Source: a virus. Taken from it: a stretch of 22,594 nucleotides of DNA. The stretch is taken from positions 1-22,594 of IMG/VR virus record IMGVR_UViG_3300010367_000143. The stretch is one strand, 5' to 3'. The translations under genes and the position numbers were made by a program. Below, in pieces: positions 6,965-13,187 of the stretch. Below the pieces are notes generated by a model. That model had not been told where the DNA came from, did no database searches, and worked only from the letters and a program-made list of their open reading frames with translations. Every line of letters starts with the position of its first letter. Position 1 is the stretch's first letter.

Positions 6965-7118
6965 ACCAACCCCTCGCAATCCTTCGACCCTAAGGCTGTA
7001 TTGCTTTCTAGCCTTTGATTGTGCAGCATAGACCCAGGGTTTGGGTTAGCATCCATGCCAGACGTGGGCGGCCAAGGTGCCGCGATCAACCACGTCCAGG
7101 CAGCCCAAGGAGGCTCTG
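6965..7118. promoter_or_regulatory. Divergent promoter region between packaging block and head/tail operon
   Basis: The leftward packaging genes and the rightward structural genes both begin here, so the 154-bp gap must supply transcription in both directions or be read through. It has a pocket near 6990-7052 that is clearly AT-richer than its surroundings. Rightward, TTGATT (7015-7020) and TAGCAT (7047-7052) are visible, but their spacing does not fit a standard promoter. Leftward, CTGCAC followed after about 17 bases by CAATAC is a weak candidate. A short inverted repeat ACCCA/TGGGT occurs near 7032-7046. Placement and composition carry the call, not motif quality. Confidence 0.45.
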
Positions 7119-7925
7119 ATGTCGACCCCCGCCCAGCCCGGAACGCCCACGACGGACCCCGGTAACCAGCCGGCCACCCCGCCCGCGCCCCAGGCACCCG
7201 CACCGACTCCGCCAGAGCCGGCCGCACCCGCAGCCCCCGCAACTCCCGCCGAACCGGCCCCGGCCACCGAGCCGCCCGCCGAACCCAAGGCCAAGGCGCC
7301 CAAGTTCGAAGGTGACTTCGACCCCAAGCGGTTCGAAAAGCTCGTCGAGAACCTCCGCGGCGACGTCGAAGCCGAGAAGCAGAAACGCATCGACGCAGAG
7401 AAGACGTTCGAGCAGAGGGCCGCAGAGCAGCAGGCCGACCTCCTCAAGAAGGTCGCCGCCGCATTCGGACTCGACACCGGCGAGGAGAAGCCGCCCACCC
7501 CCGAAGAGCTCACCACCAAGCTGAGCGAAGAGCAGGCCCGGACCAAGGAGTTCGAGGACCGCGCCCGCCAGACCCAGGTAGAGCTCGCCGTCTACAAGTC
7601 GGCAGGGGCACACGGCGGCGACCCGGACGCCCTCCTGGACTCCCGGGGCTTCGCCCAGGCCATCGCCAAGCTCGACCCGTCAGCTCCTGAATTCGCTGCC
7701 AGCGTGGAGCAGGCGGTCAAGCAGGCGGTGGAGGCGAACCCGAAGCTCGCCGTGAAAACGGCAGAGCCGGCCAAGCCCGCTGTCCCCGCGGGCGGTGCGC
7801 CCATGAGCGGGGCCCCGGGTCAGAAGCGGCAGCTGGGTGCGGAGGACGTCAAGCGGATGACCCCCGAACAGATCACCAAGGCCGTAGAAGAGGGACGACT
7901 GACGTCGTACTTGGGCGGCCGGTAG
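7119..7925 (+). CDS. Scaffolding-protein-like head assembly protein, 268 aa
   Basis: Scaffolding proteins guide coat assembly into a procapsid and then leave it. ATG 7119 has AAGGAGG about 6 bases upstream. Residues 1-60 are Pro/Ala/Thr-rich and disordered. A long charged coiled-coil region follows (about 65-165, with FDPKRFEKLVENLRGDVEAE and LSEEQARTKEFEDRARQ). A Pro/Gly linker comes next, and the C-terminal helix MTPEQITKAVEEGRLTSYLG. That C-terminal pattern directly before the coat gene is typical of actinophage scaffolds. No protease motif is visible. It is the first gene of the rightward operon and is separated from the coat gene by 16 bp. Confidence 0.85.
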   Translation: MSTPAQPGTPTTDPGNQPATPPAPQAPAPTPPEPAAPAAPATPAEPAPATEPPAEPKAKAPKFEGDFDPKRFEKLVENLRGDVEAEKQKRIDAEKTFEQRAAEQQADLLKKVAAAFGLDTGEEKPPTPEELTTKLSEEQARTKEFEDRARQTQVELAVYKSAGAHGGDPDALLDSRGFAQAIAKLDPSAPEFAASVEQAVKQAVEANPKLAVKTAEPAKPAVPAGGAPMSGAPGQKRQLGAEDVKRMTPEQITKAVEEGRLTSYLGGR

Positions 7926-7941
7926 GCATTAGGAGCCTCCG

Positions 7942-8802
7942 TTGTCGATCAACAACTTCAAGCCGGAGATCTGGTCTGCCCAGGTTCTGACGGCCCTTCG
8001 CAGCAGCCTCGTCTACGCCCAGCCGCAGCTCGTCAACCGCAACTACGAGGGCGAGATCTCCAGTCGCGGCCAGTCGGTCCACATCACCACCATCGGCGAC
8101 CCGACGATCTTCGACTACGACGCGGGCGACACCATCAACTACGAGGATGTCGAGACCGCGGGCACCGACCTGGTCATCGACCAGGGCAAGGCGTTCGCTT
8201 TCAAGTTGGACGACGTCGACAAGGCGCAGGCCCTGCTGAACCCGATGGCGCAGATGGCGACCAACGCCGCCTACGGGCTGCGTGACAAGGCCGACGCGTA
8301 CGTCGCCTCCCTGTACACCGGGGTGGCTGCCGCGAACACGGTCGGCTCCACCGGCGCCCCGATCGACACGTACACCACGCCGACCGACGCCTACAGCAAG
8401 GTCCTCGTCCCCCTGCGGACCAAGCTGAACCGGGCCAACGTCCCCATGGAAGGCCGCTACGTCGTAGCGAGCCCCGAGTTCATCGGCTCCATGCTCAACG
8501 ACGACCGCTTCATCCGCGCCGACGCGAGCGCCACCACCGAGGGCCTGCGCAACGGCTTCGTCGGCCGCGCCGCGGGCTTCGACATCCTCGAGTCGAACAA
8601 CACCCCCAACCCCAGCGGGGACACGCAGGTCATCCAGGCCGGCTACCCCGGGGCGATCACGTACGCGGAGCAGATCATCGAGACCGAGGCGCTGCGCCTG
8701 CAGAACACCATCGCCGACGCCATCCGCGGCCTCCACGTCTACGGCGCCAAGCTGCTGCGCCCCACCGGGATCGCCGTCGCGTTCGTCAACCCGGCCGCCT
8801 AG
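7942..8802 (+). CDS. Major capsid protein (P22 coat-like, HK97 fold), 286 aa
   Basis: This is the shell-forming protein of the head. It starts at TTG 7942 with AGGAG about 6 bases upstream. The N-terminus SINNFKPEIWSAQVLTALRS is followed by YEGEISSRGQSVHITTIGDP and KAFAFKLDDVDKAQA. The pattern GRYVVASPEFIGSML then precedes VGRAAGFDILESNN, and the protein closes with LLRPTGIAVAFVNPAA. This order matches actinophage coats related to the P22 gene 5 family. The length is on the short side but normal for this group, with no sign of a protease-removed delta domain. That fits the separate scaffold gene upstream. Confidence 0.95.
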   Translation: MSINNFKPEIWSAQVLTALRSSLVYAQPQLVNRNYEGEISSRGQSVHITTIGDPTIFDYDAGDTINYEDVETAGTDLVIDQGKAFAFKLDDVDKAQALLNPMAQMATNAAYGLRDKADAYVASLYTGVAAANTVGSTGAPIDTYTTPTDAYSKVLVPLRTKLNRANVPMEGRYVVASPEFIGSMLNDDRFIRADASATTEGLRNGFVGRAAGFDILESNNTPNPSGDTQVIQAGYPGAITYAEQIIETEALRLQNTIADAIRGLHVYGAKLLRPTGIAVAFVNPAA

Positions 8803-8854
8803 CCCTCCCAGGGCACCGACACCTCTCGTGCGCTGATCCCCTAGGAGGCCTCTC

Positions 8855-9232
8855 ATGGCGCGCACCGCCGTCACCTACACCGCTCTCACCCCCAACGGCC
8901 ACACGTCCGACGTCGCGGGCACCACCATCGACGCGACCCTGGTCACCAACGGCGTCATCATCAACGACGTCGACCCCGAGCGGACCGTGCTCCGCGTCGC
9001 GAACACCGCGACCGGCGCGAAGAACGTCATCGTCCGCACCGGATCCGGCAGCCAGTCGTGGATGGCCGGCCAGGGCGACCTCACCGTCGCCGTGGGCGCG
9101 AACACCGGCAAGGAGTTCGTCGGCCCCTTCACCTCCGCCCGCTTCCAGCAGCGGGGCACGAAGCTGTACGTCGACTTCGAGTCCGGCTTCCTGGGCACCA
9201 TCACGGTCTTCAAGCTCCCCAAGGCGTACTGA
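8855..9232 (+). CDS. Probable head decoration / capsid accessory protein, 125 aa
   Basis: ATG 8855 follows AGGAGG at about 6 bases. The product is Thr/Val/Gly-rich and predicted largely beta: it starts MARTAVTYTALTPNGH, has NTATGAKNVIVRTGSG and VAVGANTGKEFVGPFTS, and ends GTITVFKLPKAY. Beta-rich proteins of this size immediately after the coat gene commonly stabilise or decorate the capsid. That is the basis of the call; the sequence itself does not prove it. The gap of 52 bp from the coat gene holds only the binding site. Confidence 0.6.
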   Translation: MARTAVTYTALTPNGHTSDVAGTTIDATLVTNGVIINDVDPERTVLRVANTATGAKNVIVRTGSGSQSWMAGQGDLTVAVGANTGKEFVGPFTSARFQQRGTKLYVDFESGFLGTITVFKLPKAY

Positions 9233-9234
9233 CC

Positions 9235-9828
9235 ATGGCGGCGCGCGAATACGAAGGAACGGGTGGGCTGCGGCTCACCCTTGAGGACCCGCTGTCCCCC
9301 GAGATGGCCAAGCAGGTCGCCGCCGGGCACCTGCACCCCGTCGACGGCAAGCCCACCGAGGTGGAGGCCGGCGACAAGTCGCTGGTCGTCGTGCACGGCT
9401 CCGAAGCCGACACCGTCAACCGGGTCGGCGACCACCGCCGCGCACCCGGGGAGCGGCCGGGTGAGGGCGCCCTGCCGGGCGAGTGGGCCACCTACGCGGT
9501 CGCCCTGGGTCTGAACGCGGGCCAGGCCTGCACCCTGACGCTCACTCAGCTGCAGGAGTGGGTGGACGCGCACGAGTCGGCGCTCGGCGAAGCCGTCGAT
9601 GCCCCCGTGCCGAACACCGACCCCGAGACGCCGGTGGAGCCACTCCCGGACCGGCCTGCCAAGTCCGCGCCGGTCGCCGACTGGCGTGCCTACGCGATCG
9701 CCCTCGGCATGGACCCGGACCAGGCCAAGGACGCCACCAAGACGGAGTGCCAGGACTACGCCCAGGTCGTCGAGGACGCCCGCGACACCGCGCAGCCCAG
9801 CGAGGACGAGACCGGGGGCCAGGAGTAG
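9235..9828 (+). CDS. 197-aa protein with a duplicated W-x2-YA-x-ALG motif
   Basis: ATG 9235 lies two bases after the previous stop and probably depends on coupled translation. Residues 1-60 resemble a small accessory domain also seen alone in actinophage head modules. Two similar segments of about 30 residues follow: GEWATYAVALGLNAGQACT (from 82) and ADWRAYAIALGMDPDQAKD (from 148). They are separated by an acidic, Pro-rich linker (about 112-147). Each repeat looks like a helix-loop-helix of SAP/HeH type, but I cannot confirm that. A role at the head surface or head-tail junction is inferred from position only. Confidence 0.8.
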   Translation: MAAREYEGTGGLRLTLEDPLSPEMAKQVAAGHLHPVDGKPTEVEAGDKSLVVVHGSEADTVNRVGDHRRAPGERPGEGALPGEWATYAVALGLNAGQACTLTLTQLQEWVDAHESALGEAVDAPVPNTDPETPVEPLPDRPAKSAPVADWRAYAIALGMDPDQAKDATKTECQDYAQVVEDARDTAQPSEDETGGQE

Positions 9829-9830
9829 CC

Positions 9831-10211
9831 ATGGCGCACGCGACGATCAGCGACCTCGAGGCGTGGCTCGCCCCCGAGCCCGCCCCGGCGAACGCGTGGC
9901 GGCTCCTCGAGCAGGCCTCCGACGCGATCGACGGCGCGCTGACCGGCGCCATGTACAGCCCCGAAGACCCCGAAGTCCAGGCCGTACTCGTCAAGGCGTG
10001 TGTGCGGCAGGTCCAGTTCATGATGGACCGCGACGATGAGACGGGCGCCAACTCCGACGTGCAGTCCATGACGGTCGGGCAGCGCTCCATCACCCGCCGC
10101 GCCCCCAACACCAGCAGCAGCGGCGGGCCCGGGGTGCCGGTGGGCGGGCAGGCCGCCCTCGTTCTGCGTAACGCCGGGCTGCTGACCATGTGGCCGCTGG
10201 TGACCGGCTGA
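9831..10211 (+). CDS. Head-tail connector (adaptor) protein, 126 aa
   Basis: ATG 9831 has AGGAG about 6 bases upstream. The helical N-terminus (ISDLEAWLAPEPAPANAWRL, LLEQASDAIDGALTGAMYSP) and VLVKACVRQVQFMMDRD fit the HK97 gp6 / SPP1 gp15 type adaptors that bind below the portal. The Ser/Gly-rich stretch near residues 92-105 is probably a flexible loop. Position right after the head genes and before the stopper fits this. Its TGA shares one base with the next ATG (10211). Confidence 0.8.
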   Translation: MAHATISDLEAWLAPEPAPANAWRLLEQASDAIDGALTGAMYSPEDPEVQAVLVKACVRQVQFMMDRDDETGANSDVQSMTVGQRSITRRAPNTSSSGGPGVPVGGQAALVLRNAGLLTMWPLVTG

Positions 10212-10552
10212 TGCCCGGGCCCATCGGACGCCAGTCCGTCACCGTGCTGGACGCCCCCCTCATGGGCGGCGACTACAACACGCAGGTCCGCGACTGGGAC
10301 CACCCGGCGCGGACGGTCGTGTCCGGCTGCACGATCGACTACACCACCGCCTCCCGTACCCGGCAGGCGGGCGATCAGACCACCACCCGCGCCCAACTGT
10401 TCATGCCCCCACGGGCGATGACGGTCGTGAGTGGGATGCGGGTGGCGTGGGACGGCCGCACCTGGGACGTCGACGGCGTACCCGCCACCCCGGAAGGCGC
10501 GGGCCCGCTGTCCGGTCAGGTCGTCTCCCTGCTGGAGGTGAAGGGCGCATGA
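10211..10552 (+). CDS. Head closure (stopper)-like protein, 113 aa
   Basis: ATG 10211 overlaps the preceding stop by one base. The product is beta-rich: RQSVTVLDAPLMGGDYNTQV, then ARTVVSGCTIDYTT, and MRVAWDGRTWDVDGVPATPE with a closing VVSLLEVKGA. Small beta-barrel proteins with a VTVLRAP-like start and a W-x-G-x-x-W-x-V-D-G segment in this slot are usually head closure proteins that plug the head after packaging. Exact family not verifiable here. It overlaps the next gene by ATGA. Confidence 0.7.
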   Translation: MPGPIGRQSVTVLDAPLMGGDYNTQVRDWDHPARTVVSGCTIDYTTASRTRQAGDQTTTRAQLFMPPRAMTVVSGMRVAWDGRTWDVDGVPATPEGAGPLSGQVVSLLEVKGA

Positions 10553-10884
10553 GCAGCGAAGTCACCGTCACGGTGGAGCTGGACGAGGACGCCATCCACA
10601 ACCTTCCGCTCTCCCGCGAAGTGCAGGACGACCTCGAGCAGCGTATGGACCGCGTCGTCGAGGTCGCTCAGGCGATCGCTCCCGTCGACACCGGCCGCTA
10701 CAAGGCGTCCATCCACCGCTTGCCCGAGCCGGGCCCGGACGGCGAAGTCTCCGTCGAGGCGAACGTGCCGTACGCGATCTACGTGGAGCACGGCACCCGG
10801 CAGACCGACCGCAACGGGCGGTCCATCCACCCGCCCCGCTACACCCTTTCGACCGCTCTCGACGCTGCTGCGGGAGACCACTGA
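10549..10884 (+). CDS. Tail completion / HK97 gp10-like protein, 111 aa
   Basis: ATG 10549 overlaps the previous stop as ATGA. The motif APVDTGRYKASI (about residues 44-55) and PYAIYVEHGTRQTDRNGRSI (about 74-93), followed by HPPRYTLSTAL, is the signature of the HK97 gp10 family. Members sit at the head-tail junction and help join tails to filled heads. The length is usual and no element is missing. Confidence 0.88.
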   Translation: MSSEVTVTVELDEDAIHNLPLSREVQDDLEQRMDRVVEVAQAIAPVDTGRYKASIHRLPEPGPDGEVSVEANVPYAIYVEHGTRQTDRNGRSIHPPRYTLSTALDAAAGDH

Positions 10885-10899
10885 TGAAGGAGTACCGCC

Positions 10900-11148
10900 A
10901 TGGCTGACCCCGCAGACCTGGTCACGCTGAAACTGATCTTCTGGCACAAGGGCAAGAAGCCCGGCGACACCGTCCAGGTCCGCCGGGACGAAGTCCGCTC
11001 CTGGTACGGGTTCGCCGAACTCGTCGACGACGTCGAACCGGCGAAGGCCGACGAGAGCGCGGACACCGGCGCGCAGAAGACCCCCGACAAGGCCGACGAC
11101 ACCAGCACGCCCGCGAAGGCCCCGGCCAAGACGAGCACGGCCAAGTAG
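10900..11148 (+). CDS. 82-aa small protein in the head-tail joining cluster
   Basis: ATG 10900 has AAGGAG seven bases upstream. The first 45 residues contain LVTLKLIFWHKGKKPGD and VRSWYGFAELVDD, which look like a small folded domain. The rest is Lys/Ala/Asp/Thr-rich and probably disordered. Short proteins with a KPGD-type motif recur at this place in actinophage operons, but I know no assigned role. Lying between the gp10-like protein and the tail terminator suggests a junction function; this is inference. Confidence 0.75.
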   Translation: MADPADLVTLKLIFWHKGKKPGDTVQVRRDEVRSWYGFAELVDDVEPAKADESADTGAQKTPDKADDTSTPAKAPAKTSTAK

Positions 11149-11154
11149 CCCGCG

Positions 11155-11595
11155 ATGGTGACGCCGGTTCTCCCCGACAGCAAGCAGATCGCCATCGATC
11201 TGCTGCAGAGCGCGCTCGGCAGTGCCGCGCGCGTCGTCGGCGAGCTCCCGGACCCCGCCGGCTTCGACGCCGAACTTCCCCTGGTGCGCCTCCTGCGCAT
11301 CGGCGGCACCGCCGGGCTACGCGGCTGGGCCGACCCCTCGGCAATCGACCGGCCGCGCTTCTCCGTCGACTGCTACGCGACCGCCAAGCCCGCTCTCGGC
11401 GCCGCGATGCGCCTCGCTATCCGGGTGCGCGGGGAGTGGGAATTGCTGCCCGGCCAGGGCACCGCCGACGGGATCATCACCGCCACGTCCGAGGAGACCG
11501 GACCACAGGACCGGCCCGAAGAACCCAACACCGGGGTTCGCCGGGTCGGCATGACCCTGGGGATGAGCGTTCGCCCACCCCGAGCAACCGCATAG
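11155..11595 (+). CDS. Tail terminator-like protein, 146 aa
   Basis: Tail terminators cap the growing tail tube and contact the head connector. ATG 11155 is six bases after the previous stop and has no clear binding site; GTG 11158 is equally possible, and re-initiation is likely. The fold pattern is alpha plus beta: KQIAIDLLQSALGSAARVVG, LPLVRLLRIGG, DRPRFSVDCYAT, then a helix and GVRRVGMTLGMSVRP. This fits the slot and build of minor tail/terminator proteins that precede the major tail protein. Confidence 0.72.
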   Translation: MVTPVLPDSKQIAIDLLQSALGSAARVVGELPDPAGFDAELPLVRLLRIGGTAGLRGWADPSAIDRPRFSVDCYATAKPALGAAMRLAIRVRGEWELLPGQGTADGIITATSEETGPQDRPEEPNTGVRRVGMTLGMSVRPPRATA

Positions 11596-11605
11596 GAGGC
11601 CCGTC

Positions 11606-12193
11606 GTGGGCAACGCAGACAACATCAAGATCGGCGTCAAGGGCCGCGCCTACGTCGCCGACGTCGGCACGACCTTCCCCACCAGCCCCTTCGTCACCTG
11701 GGGCACCGGCTGGGCCGACCTGGGCTACATGCACCCCGACGGCCTCGAGGAAGCCCTCGGCGAGGACCGCACCGAGATCAACGCCTGGGGCGAGGAAGCC
11801 CCGGTGAAGACCCGCGTCAAGTCCCGCGACGGCTCCTTCAAGATGAACTTCCTGGAGACGACAGCGGAGATGCTGTCCCTCTACTACGCCGTCCTCATCG
11901 CCGACATGACCTCCGTGCCGGCCGTCGTCGGCCCGCCAGCGACCGCCCAGTACCTGTCCTTCGGCACCGGGCAGGCCTCCCCGGGCATCGAGAAGGCCCT
12001 CGGTATCGACATCATCGAGGGCGACGAGATCGAACGCATCATGATCGCCCGCGTCGACGTCAGTGACCGGGGCAACCGCAAGCGCTCCGCCGACGACGCC
12101 TCCGGCTACGAGCTCACCTTCAAGCCGCTCGCCGCACCCTCCGGCGGCCAGGCAGTACAGCGCTTCATCACCAACATCGCCCTCCCGGCGTAA
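11606..12193 (+). CDS. Major tail (tube) protein, 195 aa
   Basis: This is the subunit of the tail tube. GTG 11606 has AGGAGG about 6 bases upstream. The sequence begins MGNADNIKIGVKGRAYVAD, contains WADLGYMHPDGLEEALGEDR and KSRDGSFKMNFLETTAEML, and continues with beta-rich segments to FITNIALPA. This pattern (an N-terminal G-x-AYVA, a DG-x-x-E helix and a long beta sandwich) is typical of actinophage major tail proteins. It is followed by a strong hairpin, which agrees with its need for high expression compared with the chaperones. Confidence 0.9.
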   Translation: MGNADNIKIGVKGRAYVADVGTTFPTSPFVTWGTGWADLGYMHPDGLEEALGEDRTEINAWGEEAPVKTRVKSRDGSFKMNFLETTAEMLSLYYAVLIADMTSVPAVVGPPATAQYLSFGTGQASPGIEKALGIDIIEGDEIERIMIARVDVSDRGNRKRSADDASGYELTFKPLAAPSGGQAVQRFITNIALPA

Positions 12194-12203
12194 CCCCCCG
12201 AAC

Positions 12204-12257
12204 TGGTGGTCCGCCGCGCTCACATCCCTGGGCGGGGGCGGCGCCGGCGGACCACCA
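12204..12257 (+). terminator. 13-bp perfect inverted repeat after the major tail gene
   Basis: TGGTGGTCCGCCG (12204-12216) is exactly complementary to CGGCGGACCACCA (12245-12257), with a 28-base loop. It starts ten bases after the stop at 12193 and lies in a 119-bp non-coding gap, the longest in the rightward operon. A C/A-rich stretch follows rather than a T-run. It is probably a partial terminator that lowers transcription of the chaperone and tape measure genes, or an mRNA-stabilising 3' structure for the abundant tail transcript. Nothing else stands out in 12258-12312. Confidence 0.65.
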
Positions 12258-12312
12258 CCCCACCCCACAAGCTCCCCGCCCTGAGCCCCTGCCCTAGAAG
12301 AGAGAACCCGCC

Positions 12313-12726
12313 GTGTCCAAGCCCAACCGCAAGGTCGTCCGCCTCCAGCAGATGCGCGCCCAGCGCCAGGCCGCCGCGAAGGTCCAGTTCGTCGACATCG
12401 TCTTCAACAACGAACAAGGCCTCGAGGAGACCTGCACCTTCCCCGTCCAGGACGACTGGCCGCTGGAAGTCATCGAGGAAGTCGAGGAGAAGGGCGGCAA
12501 CGCCAACCTCAACGTCCTGCGCGAACTCGCCACCCCCAAGGAGGCGTTCGACCGGCTGGTGAAGGTCGCCAAGCTCACCGTCGGCGAACTCAAGGACCTC
12601 ATCAGCGAGATGGACGGCGAGGCGGGCACCAGCCAGGGGGAAGGCTCTGGCTCCTCGCCCTCCTCCGAGAGCACGCCGGAGCCGTCCGAGCCGACCTCCA
12701 GCGCTACTACCCCGGCCGCCGCCTAG
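12313..12726 (+). CDS. Tail assembly chaperone, short form (lambda gpG-like), 137 aa
   Basis: This is the upstream member of the two-frame chaperone pair that coats the tape measure during tail assembly. GTG 12313 has only a weak AGAAGAGAG site upstream. Residues 1-105 are folded and contain VQFVDIVFNNEQG, FPVQDDWPLEVIEEVEEKGG and KVAKLTVGELKDLISEMDGE. After about residue 106 the frame becomes Ser/Pro/Glu/Thr low complexity and stops at TAG 12724-12726. The downstream reading frame is meaningful from the same place, which marks the switch point. The length is normal for the G-like product. Confidence 0.88.
   Translation: MSKPNRKVVRLQQMRAQRQAAAKVQFVDIVFNNEQGLEETCTFPVQDDWPLEVIEEVEEKGGNANLNVLRELATPKEAFDRLVKVAKLTVGELKDLISEMDGEAGTSQGEGSGSSPSSESTPEPSEPTSSATTPAAA
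12636..12642 (+). other. Candidate -1 programmed frameshift site (GGGGGAA)
   Basis: In the chaperone frame this reads G GGG GAA. Slipping back one base keeps GGG on GGG in the P site. The new frame then reads GRLWLLALLREH, followed by AVRADLQRYYPGRRLEEFW, and enters the 12741 reading frame without a stop. An aDLqryY segment is a hallmark of the T part of actinophage chaperone fusions. The A-site codon change (GAA to GGA) is not ideal, so the exact slip point could differ by a few codons; the need for a -1 shift is clear from the frames. Confidence 0.65.
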
Positions 12727-12740
12727 AGGAGTTCTGGGCC

Positions 12741-13169
12741 ATGTCCTGGGGTGAAGGAACCATGAACTGGGCCGAGCTCCGCGACCTGGTCACCAACCTG
12801 CCCGAGGACTCCGCCACGAAGGCCGCCTACGCAGGCGACAGGGACGGCCACCGGTGGAAGCAGGACACCTACCTGCAAGCCACCACGGTCAATCTGCTGC
12901 AGCTCATCGCGGCCACCCTGTGGAAGGCCCACCTCAAGGGCGATCCGCCGGAGATGACACCGGTCCAGCCGCCCAAGCTCGCCGCGGACGAGGAACGCGA
13001 CCAGCTCGCCGAAGCACGCACGGCCCGCAACCGGGCGCTGCTGGACAGCCTGCGCCCGCAGCAGGACCCGGCCGTCACCGCGGCGAAACAGGCAGAGACC
13101 GAGCAGTGGCTGGCCAGGATCCGCGAACTGGAAGCAGCCAAAGCCGCACAGCCGCAACCGCAGTCGTAG
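12741..13169 (+). CDS. Tail assembly chaperone, downstream (T) part, made mainly by -1 frameshift from 12313
   Basis: The frame is open well upstream of ATG 12741 and its upstream coding sense (W-x-x-ALLREH...DLQRYY) joins the gene at 12313 through a -1 shift. The fusion would span 12313-13169, about 285 residues. From ATG 12741 alone it is 142 aa. Residues after this ATG include MNWAELRDLVTNLPEDSATK and LQATTVNLLQLIAATLWKAH, which are typical of the fusion part. The C-terminus is charged and helical, ending AAQPQPQS. AGAGGAG about 9 bases before the ATG allows independent initiation as well, but I regard the fusion as the main product. Confidence 0.82.
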   Translation: MSWGEGTMNWAELRDLVTNLPEDSATKAAYAGDRDGHRWKQDTYLQATTVNLLQLIAATLWKAHLKGDPPEMTPVQPPKLAADEERDQLAEARTARNRALLDSLRPQQDPAVTAAKQAETEQWLARIRELEAAKAAQPQPQS

Positions 13170-13187
13170 AAGAGAGGGGAGGGCAGC

